Source of the DNA: an uncultured Christensenellaceae bacterium | Lineage (GTDB): Bacteria > Bacillota > Clostridia > Christensenellales > Christensenellaceae | Reading direction: 5' to 3' | Length of the DNA stretch: 64,000 bases | Assembly: GCA_910588425.1 (NCBI GenBank) | Contig: CAJUPM010000001.1 | Span: 172,151-236,150, forward strand | In this document: positions 1-7,272 of the stretch, one piece after another | Numbering within the stretch: the stretch's first letter is position 1 | How the letters are laid out: each line of letters begins with the position of its first letter | The notes under the pieces: model-generated | What the model was told of the DNA's origin: nothing | Databases searched by the model: none | The model's input: only the letters and a program-made list of their open reading frames with translations | Translations under genes and position numbers: made by a program

Positions 1-947
1 TGCTGTGTTACGATCGTTAGGATGACGAAGATCAGCGCATATTTGGGCTCCACCAAAAACAGGAGAATCGCCGAGGGAATCGCTCCGATGAAGGGGCCGA
101 AGAAGGGGATGATATCCGTGATGCCCATGATGGCGCTGATGAGCGCCGCATAGGGCAGGCGCATGATGGCCATGGCGATAAAGTTCAGCGCGAACAGGCA
201 AAAGCTCTGCATGAGTTTGCCCGAGATATACCCGCCGAAAATATCGTTGGTTTCTCTGGAAAGCAGGATGATGCTGCCAGCAAATTTCTGCGGAAAGAGG
301 GCATAGGTCGCCTTCTTGACCTGCGCGATAAACAGCTCCTTGGAAGAGAGCAGATAGGCCGAGACGACCAGCGCCAGCAGTGCGTCGCTGATGCCCGAGA
401 TGGCCGAGACGGTGATCTGGAAGCCGATATTGGCGATTTCCGGCGCGATGGTTTTGGCATATTCCATGGCGGAATCGATCATCGCATAGAGGGAATCCAT
501 ATCGCCGACGTATTTTTCCAGATGGAATTTTGTGATGAGATCGCGAAATGCGGTATCCAAATCCCGCAGATACCCGGGCAGGTTCTGCACAAAGGCGGAA
601 ATACTGCTGGAAAGTTCGGGCAGGATGATGAAGAACAGGCCTACCAGCGCCAGCAGCACGATGAGGTAGACCACGGCGATGGAGAGCGTGCGGGCCAGAG
701 AAGAGCGCCCGCCTTTTTTGCCCCGGAAGCGGAACACTCTTTGCTCGAAAAATTGCACTGGCTTATTGAACATATATGCCAGGGCAAAGCCCCATAAAAA
801 GGGATTTAAAATAAATAAAAACCGGCGGATAGTGGAAAAAACCTCGCCAAGATTGAAGACGACGGCGCATATTAAAATGCAGGCGCCGGCCGCTAAAACG
901 GCATAGGCGGTGATCGTCGTGTATTTTTTGTTCCAGTCAATTCTCAT
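1..947 (-). CDS. AI-2E family transporter (C-terminus cut by window edge)
   Basis: Integral membrane protein of the AI-2E/YdiK/PerM family, whose members export small molecules or ions; the substrate cannot be told from sequence. About 315 residues are visible. The N-terminus (MRIDWNKKYT) is followed by two hydrophobic segments, a polar amphipathic stretch around residues 125-170, then further membrane segments. The motif GITDIIPFFGPFIGAIP near the visible end is the family signature. The start ATG (945-947) is preceded on the minus strand by a GAGGG ribosome site. The remaining C-terminal membrane segments lie outside the window. The folT-like gene lies upstream on the same strand but is separated by a strong terminator, so they are probably separate units. 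Confidence 0.88.
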   Translation of the reverse strand, partial: MRIDWNKKYTTITAYAVLAAGACILICAVVFNLGEVFSTIRRFLFILNPFLWGFALAYMFNKPVQFFEQRVFRFRGKKGGRSSLARTLSIAVVYLIVLLALVGLFFIILPELSSSISAFVQNLPGYLRDLDTAFRDLITKFHLEKYVGDMDSLYAMIDSAMEYAKTIAPEIANIGFQITVSAISGISDALLALVVSAYLLSSKELFIAQVKKATYALFPQKFAGSIILLSRETNDIFGGYISGKLMQSFCLFALNFIAMAIMRLPYAALISAIMGITDIIPFFGPFIGAIPSAILLFLVEPKYALIFVILTIVTQ

Positions 948-1049
948 AACGGCCCTCTTTTTCTTTTTTATCATTATTCCCAGAGATTGCTAGATTATGA
1001 GAGAAAAAATGCGCGGATTTGCCCGGGCGGGAGCGGCGGTTCGCGCAAT

Positions 1050-1080
1050 AAAAAGGCCTTGGCATTTGCCAAGGCTTTTT
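1050..1080 (-). terminator. Rho-independent terminator after the folate transporter gene
   Basis: Nine-base-pair stem GCCTTGGCA/TGCCAAGGC with a two-base loop, flanked by A and T runs on both sides, so it could act in both directions. It lies just downstream of the minus-strand gene ending at 1099. Confidence 0.85.
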
Positions 1081-1098
1081 GGGATGTTTTTTCAGAAT

Positions 1099-1659
1099 TT
1101 ACTGCGCATCGGCCTGCTGTTTGGACGAGGATTGAAGCGCGAGGTTCTGGGATAAGAACTTTTCGGTGGATTTGAGCAGCGCAAAGACCAGCGCCGTATG
1201 CACCGGGATGAGGATAAACGTGCTGATAGAGCGGAACCAAGCCACGCTCCCGGGCATTCCAAAGGAATAGATGAGGATGAGCGTATTGCAGATAAACGAG
1301 CAGACAATTTGCCCGGCCGATACCGCCAGCAGTGTTTTCCAGAAACCATGCTGTTTGTTTTTCAGGAAAAACAGAGCAGGCAGCAGCCCCATCAGCGCGT
1401 TGGTCAGCGTAAACAGCGGCATATATGCGCCGAGCGGGCGGATGATCGAGCAAAGGATATCCGTCAGCGCGCCGACGATAGCGCCGTATACCGGCCCCAG
1501 CGCGATGCCCGCATACATGACGATGCTGGCAGAGAAGTTGATATCTTTGATCAGGCCGCCGAACATGGAGACCGGGATGCCCAAAAATGATTTTAAAACC
1601 ACGGCGAGGGCAGTCAGCAGCGCGCCAAAGACAAGCTTGCGAGTTCGAGTTCTTTGCAA
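1099..1659 (-). CDS. folT: Folate-family ECF transporter S component
   Basis: Substrate-binding membrane subunit of an energy-coupling-factor vitamin importer, 186 residues with about six hydrophobic segments. The N-terminal TRKLVFGALLTALAVVL and the GGLIKDINFSASIVMYAG and GPVYGAIVGALTDIL stretches are typical of the folate/ECF S-component family. The start is TTG at 1657-1659, eight bases behind a GGAGGTG ribosome site; no ATG fits better. The strongest support for folate as substrate is the tetrahydrofolate riboswitch immediately upstream. The shared ATPase/T module (EcfA, EcfA', EcfT) is not in this window, as expected for group II ECF transporters, which keep it elsewhere. A terminator follows. 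Confidence 0.85.
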   Translation of the reverse strand: MQRTRTRKLVFGALLTALAVVLKSFLGIPVSMFGGLIKDINFSASIVMYAGIALGPVYGAIVGALTDILCSIIRPLGAYMPLFTLTNALMGLLPALFFLKNKQHGFWKTLLAVSAGQIVCSFICNTLILIYSFGMPGSVAWFRSISTFILIPVHTALVFALLKSTEKFLSQNLALQSSSKQQADAQ

Positions 1660-1733
1660 AATAAAAACACCTCCTTTTTTTCAGAATGGAGAGCATACCA
1701 ATAAAAAAGAAGTGCTTCTTCTCTTTTTTTGTG

Positions 1734-1842
1734 GCAGCGGACGCGAGGCTGTACCGCGGGGAAACCCCTTTCGTTCCCGGGCGACATCCCATCCCGAGAC
1801 ACTTCTTGGCTTTTGGCCATGACGCACAGGCCTCTACTCTGC
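1734..1842 (-). promoter_or_regulatory. Tetrahydrofolate (THF) riboswitch
   Basis: Read on the minus strand, the segment starts GCAGAGTAGAGGCCTGT and ends ACAGCCTCGCGTCCGCTGC. It reproduces the order of the known THF riboswitch: the 5' GAGAGTAG-like strand, the internal GGGATGTCG, the AACGAA joining segment, the CGCGGT element and the closing GCGTCCGCT(G)C. Helix P1 forms from GCAG/CTGC and P2 from AGGCCTGT/ACAGCCT with one bulged C. It sits 75 bases before the TTG start of the folate ECF S component. Between aptamer and ribosome site is an AAGAAGCACTTCTTTTTT hairpin that could be a weak terminator; whether control is transcriptional or translational cannot be decided by eye. Confidence 0.9.
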
Positions 1843-1990
1843 ACATTCTACCCCAAATATACCATATTCCGCGCGGCATGGCAAGAGAATATGCGGCCGG
1901 GCGGTGTAATATATTGAATGGGAAGAGAAAAACGAGATTGGAGCGGCTTTTCGCCGAAAAGATGGGCAGAGCCCGGGAGGAAAAGCAAGG

Positions 1991-2491
1991 ATGGCTGTTT
2001 TAAACCATATTGTGAGTCAAAATGATACGCTGGAGCGGCTCAGCAGGATGTACCGCGTGCCGGTTTGCATGATTCTGCGCGCGAATGAGGGGCAGAAGAA
2101 CTTGCTTCGGCCAGGCAGGCGCATTGCGATCCCATTCCCTAATTTTTGCCTGGAAAAAGCGCAGAGCAGGGCATCGATTTTTGAGAAAAACCGCTACCGG
2201 GTGCAGGCGGGGGATACGCTTTTTGGCATTGCGCAGAAATTTGGAACGACCATGCAGGCGATCATGGGGGAGAACAAGATTGCCCGGCCGGAGGAGCTTG
2301 GGCCAGGCAGGGAGATTGTGGTTTCTTGCCCAAGAGAGGGTTTTGTAGTATACTCATTAAAATCCACAGATACTCTAGAAGATGTGGCGTTAAAATTCGA
2401 TGTGAGCGAGCGGGCGCTTTGGCGCTATAACGATATCGCCTGCGGCGCGTATCCGGGCATGCAGCTCATCATCCCTTTGGGAGAGAAATGA
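1991..2491 (+). CDS. Protein with three LysM domains, no signal peptide
   Basis: 166-residue protein made almost entirely of three LysM-like peptidoglycan-binding modules, at about residues 4-48, 67-111 and 117-163. The middle one is the most canonical (YRVQAGDTLFGIAQKFG). The first and third are divergent: the first keeps the IVSQNDTLERLSRMYRVP pattern, the third SLKSTDTLEDVALKFDVS. There is no signal peptide or membrane segment, which is unlike secreted cell-wall hydrolases and more like LysM proteins that act inside the mother cell during spore coat assembly; that role is inference. The ATG is preceded by GGGAGG. The stop overlaps the next gene's start by four bases (ATGA), so the two are translationally coupled. 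Confidence 0.85.
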   Translation: MAVLNHIVSQNDTLERLSRMYRVPVCMILRANEGQKNLLRPGRRIAIPFPNFCLEKAQSRASIFEKNRYRVQAGDTLFGIAQKFGTTMQAIMGENKIARPEELGPGREIVVSCPREGFVVYSLKSTDTLEDVALKFDVSERALWRYNDIACGAYPGMQLIIPLGEK

Positions 2492-4188
2492 AAAAGATCG
2501 TACTTGTGGGCATCAACGCCAAATATACGCATACAAACCTGGCTATCCGGTATCTGGCGCAATACGCCGGGCATCCGGGAGTTGAGCTGTTTGAATGCAC
2601 GATTAACCAGCCGGCAGAGCAGGTCGCGCAGGAACTTGCGGCGAAAAATGCCGCGCTCTACGGTTTTTCGGCGTATATCTGGAATATCGAATATATCCGC
2701 GCTCTGGCCAAGGCTGTGCCGGGAATTGTGCTGCTGGGCGGGCCGGAGGCCTCCTCGGCACCGGAGGAATACCTGGAGTTCGCGGATTACATCATCCGGG
2801 GCGAGGGGGAAGAGGCCTTTCGCATTTTTGCGGACAAGCTGGAGCGGGGAGAGGATCTGAGAGGGACGCCTTCGCTTTGCTATTTGCAGGATGGGGCGCT
2901 TCGGCAAAACCCGCCTGCGCCTTATGTGGATTTGGCCGGCCTGCTCATTCCATATGAGAATTTGCAGAAATTTTCGGGCAGGGTGCTTTACTACGAATCC
3001 TCCCGGGGCTGCCCGTTCCGCTGTGCCTATTGCCTCTCCTCTCTTTCGGGGGGCGTGCGGTTTGCGCCGGTTTCCAAAGTTTTGGCAGATCTCGACCGGT
3101 TTACGGCGGCAGGCGTGATGAAGGTGAAGTTTGTAGACCGCACTTTTAACGCGAATCCGGCCAGAGCCAGAGAGATTTTCGAGCATATCATTCGAAGCGG
3201 CGGCGGGACGGATTTCCACTTTGAAATTGCCGCAGATTTATTGGACGAGCAGGCCTGCGCTTTGCTGGAGCGCGCCCGCCCCGGGCAGATTCAGCTGGAG
3301 ATCGGCGTGCAGTCCACGCATCAGCCGACGCTTGCCGCCATAAAGCGGGTGCAGGATTTTGGCTATACCGCCAAAATGGTGCAGCGGCTGGCCAAGGCGA
3401 AGAATCTGCACCTACACCTGGATCTCATTGCCGGATTGCCGCTGGAGGGGATGGAGCAATTTTGCCGCTCTATCGACGACGTGATGGCGCTGGGGGCGGA
3501 GAAAGTGCAGCTGGGATTTTTAAAAGTGCTCAAAGGCTCCAAAATGCAGGAAATGGCCGAAGAGTACGGCATTTTATATCACGCTTCGGCGCCCTACGAA
3601 GTCTGCCAGACGGCGCAGCTTTCCGGCAGGGAGCTGGCAAAGCTGCATCAAGTGGAATATTTGCTGGATCGAACCTATAATTCCGGGCTGTTCCGGCATG
3701 TGGTAAATTATTTCGGCCGGCAGATGGGCTATGCCAATTTCTATTTGCAGCTTTCAGAACAGCTGGAGCAGGAGGAGATTTCGCCCAGAGCGCTGGGGGA
3801 GAAGCAGCTGGCCGAGGCTTTGCTGCGCTTTTGCCAAAGAAGCGGGGAACAGATGGCGAAGGAAATGCTCCGGCTGGATTTGCTGATCAAAAAGCGCCGG
3901 CCAAAACTGCCGGCTGCCCTGGAATGCGATGCGCCCTGGAAGCGGGAGCTTTTCCGCGAAAATCCGGAGATGCTCCAAAGCCTGCCTGCGGGCAAGCGAG
4001 CCTGGCACTATGCGCGGCTGGAGGATTTTTCGCTGGATCTCTGCCGCTATCTCAAAGAGGGAGAAATTTGCCCTGGGCAAGGCAGATATTTATTTGACTA
4101 CACAGATTGGTCGCTTCATGATTTGCAGACGGGGCAGGAGGCCGGCTTTGGGAGCGCCCTGCCGGTTTTGCCCAGGTGGGAAGCATAA
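2488..4188 (+). CDS. Cobalamin-binding radical SAM protein with DUF4080 C-terminus
   Basis: 566 residues. The N-terminal ~140 residues form a B12-binding-like domain (KIVLVGINAKYTHTNLAIRY, then LLGGPEASSAPEEYLEF). The radical SAM core follows with the cluster-binding motif CxxxCxxC at C175, C179 and C182, and the ELP3/MiaB-like core continues through QLEIGVQSTHQPTLAAI and LDLIAGLPLEG. The C-terminal ~200 residues match the DUF4080 arrangement. Enzymes of this architecture carry out B12-dependent radical chemistry, often methyl transfer, but the substrate is unknown. It is coupled to the LysM gene by an ATGA overlap and followed by a perfect terminator-like palindrome, so the two genes form a complete small operon. 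Confidence 0.87.
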   Translation: MKKIVLVGINAKYTHTNLAIRYLAQYAGHPGVELFECTINQPAEQVAQELAAKNAALYGFSAYIWNIEYIRALAKAVPGIVLLGGPEASSAPEEYLEFADYIIRGEGEEAFRIFADKLERGEDLRGTPSLCYLQDGALRQNPPAPYVDLAGLLIPYENLQKFSGRVLYYESSRGCPFRCAYCLSSLSGGVRFAPVSKVLADLDRFTAAGVMKVKFVDRTFNANPARAREIFEHIIRSGGGTDFHFEIAADLLDEQACALLERARPGQIQLEIGVQSTHQPTLAAIKRVQDFGYTAKMVQRLAKAKNLHLHLDLIAGLPLEGMEQFCRSIDDVMALGAEKVQLGFLKVLKGSKMQEMAEEYGILYHASAPYEVCQTAQLSGRELAKLHQVEYLLDRTYNSGLFRHVVNYFGRQMGYANFYLQLSEQLEQEEISPRALGEKQLAEALLRFCQRSGEQMAKEMLRLDLLIKKRRPKLPAALECDAPWKRELFRENPEMLQSLPAGKRAWHYARLEDFSLDLCRYLKEGEICPGQGRYLFDYTDWSLHDLQTGQEAGFGSALPVLPRWEA

Positions 4189-4222
4189 GCAAAAAGAGCA
4201 GGAATTCCTGCTCTTTTTGCTT
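4187..4222. terminator. Perfect 18-bp inverted repeat, bidirectional terminator
   Basis: A 36-base perfect palindrome centred on GGAATTCC, with AAAAAGAGCAGG before and CCTGCTCTTTTT after the centre. It overlaps the stop codon of the radical SAM gene and has A and T runs that allow termination from either side. Confidence 0.8.
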
Positions 4223-4342
4223 TGCTGAAAAATGATTAAAATTTTTTTGGAAGGCATGTATAAACCTCAAAAACCTGGCAAGAATATAGGCATACAGCGA
4301 AACGCTGTATCAAAAGTTTCCCGTTTCATTTTTCCTCTATTT

Positions 4343-4384
4343 AAAAAGCCGTGGAGAGCAGAAATGTTCTCCACGGTCTTTTTA
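4343..4384. terminator. Convergent terminator between radical SAM gene and DUF4203 gene
   Basis: Stem GCCGTGGAGA...TCTCCACGGTC with AAAAA before and TTTTT after; it closes the minus-strand gene that ends at 4397 and can back up the terminator at 4187-4222. A separate small hairpin ATACAGCG-AAA-CGCTGTAT lies at 4292-4310. Confidence 0.75.
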
Positions 4385-4396
4385 TGCAAAAAGGAG

Positions 4397-5023
4397 CTAT
4401 TTCCTGCGGCCTTTTTTGCCCGTAACAAACTGCACGATCAGGCCGGATAAAAGGAAGGCAGCCATGGCGACGATCAGCGTCGTGCGGTAGGAGATGTAGA
4501 AAGCCGAGACTTTTCCGCCAAGAGCAGCCAGCGTGCCGCCCGAGAGAATCCAGCTAAAGTTCATGATGGTATAGCCGCCGTACAGCACCAGGCCAACGGC
4601 GCCGGTGAAGGCGGTGGAGAGAATGATGCAGACGCGCCGGTAGGCCAGCGTGAGAAAGCCCGCGCAGACGGCCAGCACGATGATGATGACTGTGGGCAGC
4701 GTACTGCTGATGGGAATGCCGAAAAGCGTCATGAGCATGATGGCGACGCAAATGCCGAAAATGGCGCCCGTCAGGAAAATGCCGAAGTTATAGATAAAAT
4801 AGGATAAACTGCCCAGAATGATGCCGATGATGACAGCGACGATGATGGCCGTCGTCTGGGAGAGATGCGCATATTGCAGCAAAAGAGAATAGGCATAATA
4901 CCCGCCGAACAGCACGCCCATGCAGGTGAAGAGCAGGCGGATATGCCGGTAGCCGAAAAAGCAAAGCGTGATGCACAGCACGCTGGTTAAAACCAAAAAC
5001 AGAAGCAAGATGATTCCAGACAT
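4397..5023 (-). CDS. DUF4203/TMEM198-like multi-spanning membrane protein
   Basis: 208 residues, nearly all hydrophobic, with seven or so predicted membrane segments and a basic C-terminal tail (TGKKGRRK). The repeated glycine-rich helices (GVLFGGYYAYSLL, LTGAIFGICVAIMLMTLFG, STAFTGAVGLVLYGGY) resemble the DUF4203/TMEM198 family, whose function in bacteria is unknown. I chose the ATG at 5021-5023 rather than the upstream in-frame ATG at 5059 because it has a GAGGG ribosome site six bases before it, and because the upstream codon overlaps the -10 box of a perfect promoter. It is a single-gene transcription unit. Confidence 0.75.
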   Translation of the reverse strand: MSGIILLLFLVLTSVLCITLCFFGYRHIRLLFTCMGVLFGGYYAYSLLLQYAHLSQTTAIIVAVIIGIILGSLSYFIYNFGIFLTGAIFGICVAIMLMTLFGIPISSTLPTVIIIVLAVCAGFLTLAYRRVCIILSTAFTGAVGLVLYGGYTIMNFSWILSGGTLAALGGKVSAFYISYRTTLIVAMAAFLLSGLIVQFVTGKKGRRK

Positions 5024-5058
5024 TTTTTCCCTCAAGCAATCTTTAGATTCTTTTTTCA

Positions 5059-5087
5059 ATTATAGAGCAATTCACTTTTTCTGTCAA
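5059..5087 (-). promoter_or_regulatory. Consensus sigma-A promoter for the DUF4203-type gene
   Basis: Minus strand TTGACA, a 17-base spacer, then TATAAT: identical to the housekeeping consensus at all twelve positions. Confidence 0.92.
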
Positions 5088-5126
5088 AGCGCTCATATGT
5101 TTTGCGCACCTGGATACAATAAGTGC

Positions 5127-5513
5127 ATGGAAAAAACAAGTTGCAAGAAAAAAAGCTGGAAAGAGAATAAATGGGTGCGCGGGGCGTTTGGCCTGGGCAT
5201 CGGCCTGGTCAACGGTTTTTTTGGCTCGGCGGGCGGCATTTTTGCCGTGCAGACGATGGAGAAGCTGGGACTGGAGGAAAAGAAAAGCCACGCGACTTCC
5301 ATTCTGGCGATTCTGCCCATGTCCATTGCCAGCGGAGTGGTCTATTTTCTGGGCGGGCATATCCCCTTTGACGGCAATACATGGATGCTGCTGGGCGGCG
5401 CGTGTGCAGGCGGGCTGATTGGGGCGATGCTGCTCGGCAAGCTCAAGGGAGATATCGTAGATGCGATTTTTACGCTGCTCATTTTGGCTTCAGGTGTGAG
5501 GATGCTGTTCTGA
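5127..5513 (+). CDS. TSUP (TauE/SafE) transporter, N-terminal half
   Basis: 128-residue half-size member of the TauE/SafE sulfite/anion exporter family (formerly DUF81). After a basic N-terminus the first membrane segment carries the family motif GLVNGFFGSAGG, followed by SHATSILAILPMS and a GGACAGGLIGAMLLGKL segment. A full-length family member has two such halves; here the second half is the next gene, and the two presumably assemble into one transporter. I chose the ATG at 5127. No Shine-Dalgarno precedes it, and a TACAAT -10-like box at 5115-5120 would place transcription at the start codon, so a leaderless message or a later start (GTG at 5185) is possible. Confidence 0.8.
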   Translation: MEKTSCKKKSWKENKWVRGAFGLGIGLVNGFFGSAGGIFAVQTMEKLGLEEKKSHATSILAILPMSIASGVVYFLGGHIPFDGNTWMLLGGACAGGLIGAMLLGKLKGDIVDAIFTLLILASGVRMLF

Positions 5514-5920
5514 TGTGGTTTTTAATTTCGGGTATTCTGTTTGGGACGATTGCCGGCATGGGCATGGGGGGAGGCATTATCCTCATCCCGGTGCTCACGG
5601 TCTTTCTGGGAGTGGATCAGCAGGGAGCCCAGGGGCTCAACCTGCTCTGTTTTCTGCCCATGGCTGGCTTTGCGCTCTTCTCGCATATCAAGCATAAGCG
5701 GGTGGATTTTTCCTGGGCTATCGCGCTGGGGCTGGGCGGGCTGGCGGGCTCGCTTCTGGGCGCCTATCTGGCCGGATTGATGAAAAACGAGGTGCTGGGC
5801 AAGATTTTTGGCGGACTGCTGATTTTGCTGGGCGGCTGGCGCGCATTCGGGCAGATTTCCAACATGATCAAAAAGAAAAAAAGCAAGGCAAACCAAAGCT
5901 GCTGCAATCCTGAAAAATAG
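5513..5920 (+). CDS. TSUP (TauE/SafE) transporter, C-terminal half
   Basis: 135 residues, second half of the split TauE/SafE family exporter. It opens with GILFGTIAGMGMGGGIILIPVL, the same glycine-rich signature that opens the first half, then GAQGLNLLCFLPMAGFALFSH and two more membrane segments, ending in a lysine-rich tail with a paired cysteine (SCCNPEK). The start ATG shares one base with the TGA stop of the upstream half, so expression is tightly coupled. The substrate (sulfite, organosulfonate or another anion) cannot be read from sequence. A strong terminator follows. Confidence 0.82.
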   Translation: MWFLISGILFGTIAGMGMGGGIILIPVLTVFLGVDQQGAQGLNLLCFLPMAGFALFSHIKHKRVDFSWAIALGLGGLAGSLLGAYLAGLMKNEVLGKIFGGLLILLGGWRAFGQISNMIKKKKSKANQSCCNPEK

Positions 5921-5928
5921 GGAAGATG

Positions 5929-5953
5929 CCCGCGCCGTCCGGCGCGGGTTTTT
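5929..5953 (+). terminator. Rho-independent terminator after the split TSUP pair
   Basis: Stem CCCGCGCC/GGCGCGGG with a four-base loop (GTCC) followed by TTTTT. Confidence 0.92.
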
Positions 5954-5971
5954 GCTGCCCAACGGGACGGC

Positions 5972-6000
5972 TGGACATTTGCGCCTGTTTGCGGGATAAT
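5972..6000 (+). promoter_or_regulatory. Sigma-A-like promoter upstream of maf
   Basis: TGGACA, 17-base spacer, GATAAT, 35 bases before the maf start codon and just after the previous terminator. Confidence 0.7.
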
Positions 6001-6035
6001 GAAAAGCAGAATTTTGGCAAACAGGAGAGATGAGC

Positions 6036-6617
6036 ATGAAATATATTTTGGCCTCTGCTTCGCCCAGAAGGCAGCAGCTGCTGGCGCTGGTGCTGGATGG
6101 CTCGTTTGAGATTCAGGTCAGCGATGCGGATGAGAAGACGGCGCTTTCGGATCCGGCGGAATTGGTGCAGGAGCTGGCCAAGCGCAAGGCCAGGGCAGTC
6201 GCGAAAGGGCAGGAGGACGCAGTCATTTTCGGCGCGGATACCGTCGTGGCTCTGGAGGGACAGACTTTGGGCAAGCCCAAAGACAGGCAGCAGGCAAAAG
6301 CCATGCTGGAGCGGCTTTCCGGCAAGACGCACACCGTCTATACGGGCATTGCGCTTCTGCATACCAAAAGCGGGCATATGCTTTGCGAGGCAGACAGCAC
6401 GCAGGTTACTTTTGCGCCCATGCGGCCGGAAGAGATTGAGGCGTATCTGGATACGGGAGAATATGCCGATAAGGCGGGAGCATACGGCATTCAGGGCGGC
6501 GCGGCAAAACATATCGAGAAAATCGACGGATGCTATTTCAACGTGATGGGCCTGCCCGTGCACCGCACATATGAGCTGCTCAAGAAACTGATGGGAGAGA
6601 GCGATGGGGCACTATAA
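6036..6617 (+). CDS. maf: Maf-family nucleoside triphosphate pyrophosphatase
   Basis: Cytoplasmic house-cleaning hydrolase that cleaves dTTP/UTP or modified nucleotides to the monophosphate. The 193 residues begin with the family hallmark ILASASPRRQQLL, followed by the second signature VIFGADTVVALEG, the KPKD loop and the catalytic ...YADKAGAYGIQG segment near the C-terminus. An in-frame ATG six bases upstream (6030) is too close to the GGAG at 6024-6027, so I start at 6036. Its 3' end overlaps the next gene by 14 bases, indicating a common transcript. In many Firmicutes maf sits just before mre genes, and here mreB follows one gene later. Confidence 0.93.
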   Translation: MKYILASASPRRQQLLALVLDGSFEIQVSDADEKTALSDPAELVQELAKRKARAVAKGQEDAVIFGADTVVALEGQTLGKPKDRQQAKAMLERLSGKTHTVYTGIALLHTKSGHMLCEADSTQVTFAPMRPEEIEAYLDTGEYADKAGAYGIQGGAAKHIEKIDGCYFNVMGLPVHRTYELLKKLMGESDGAL

Positions 6618-7146
6618 ATCCTGGTCCGGGCTGAAAAAACAGCTGGAGCAGTTTTTGTGCGAAGAGTTTCGGGGCAGAATCACCTATTTTCTGGCAAGAT
6701 ATCATCAGGTACATAACTCGTATGGCAGGGCGGCGATCCGTTTGGATGGAAATGAGTTGGTCTGTTTTTCCTGGATTGAGATGTATCAGCAGGATGCGGA
6801 TCTCGGCTTGCAGTGGCGGGAGAGCGGAGCATATGATGAGAAAACGCTCAAAGAGAAGTGGGATCGCGAAAAGACCTATCACGACCTGGATTTTCTGGAT
6901 GCGGCTTTGCAGTTCTCCGGAATGTCGATTGCCCAGGCGCTGGGAAGCGAAAACTACATCATAAAAATTTTTGCAGTTTTGGATGGAAGGGTGGGAAAGC
7001 GGAAGCTGGCAGAGATCGCCCGGCGCAGGGAATATGCGGCATACCCGGATTGGGTGCGGCAGTTTTACGAGCTGCGCCTGAACGCTCTGTGTTCGCATTC
7101 AGACAGGAAGATGACGAGCATCACAGAAAAAGAGCAGAGCATTTGA
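6604..7146 (+). CDS. Uncharacterised protein, SF0329-like
   Basis: 180 residues, cytoplasmic, no membrane segment. I recall similar proteins under the provisional name SF0329 family, but no function is known and the assignment is from general resemblance only. Visible features: an N-terminal basic/aromatic region (HYKSWSGLKKQLEQFL), the stretch GRITYFLARYHQVHNSYGRA, a WIEMYQQ motif and a C-terminal RRREYAAYPDW segment that is commonly seen before an alpha-helical end. The ATG lies inside the maf reading frame (14-base overlap), so translation is coupled to maf. A weak hairpin (CGCC/GGCG) followed by CCCTTTTTT at 7157-7182 may end the message. Confidence 0.75.
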   Translation: MGHYKSWSGLKKQLEQFLCEEFRGRITYFLARYHQVHNSYGRAAIRLDGNELVCFSWIEMYQQDADLGLQWRESGAYDEKTLKEKWDREKTYHDLDFLDAALQFSGMSIAQALGSENYIIKIFAVLDGRVGKRKLAEIARRREYAAYPDWVRQFYELRLNALCSHSDRKMTSITEKEQSI

Positions 7147-7226
7147 AAAGAGCCAACGCCATAGAAAGGCGGCCCTTTTTTGTGCATACTATCCCGGCCT
7201 TGTGGCATATATGTGTATAGAAACTC

Positions 7227-7257
7227 CAGAATATGGAAAAGATAGTTTCATATTCTG
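7227..7257 (+). promoter_or_regulatory. Nine-bp inverted repeat upstream of mreB
   Basis: CAGAATATG and its exact reverse complement CATATTCTG are separated by 13 bases and end three bases before the AGGAGG ribosome site of mreB. It could be a regulator-binding site or an mRNA hairpin controlling translation. Confidence 0.5.
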
Positions 7258-7272
7258 ACAGGAGGAAAAGCA

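Noticed and set aside
522..906. Plus-strand ORFs inside the AI-2E gene
   Set aside because: Antisense shadows with no family resemblance.
995..1879. 294-residue ORF spanning folT and the riboswitch
   Set aside because: Different frame from folT; runs through the aptamer and the terminator.
4968..5126. N-terminal extension of the first TSUP half
   Set aside because: Would cross the promoter of the opposite-strand gene and adds non-conserved residues.
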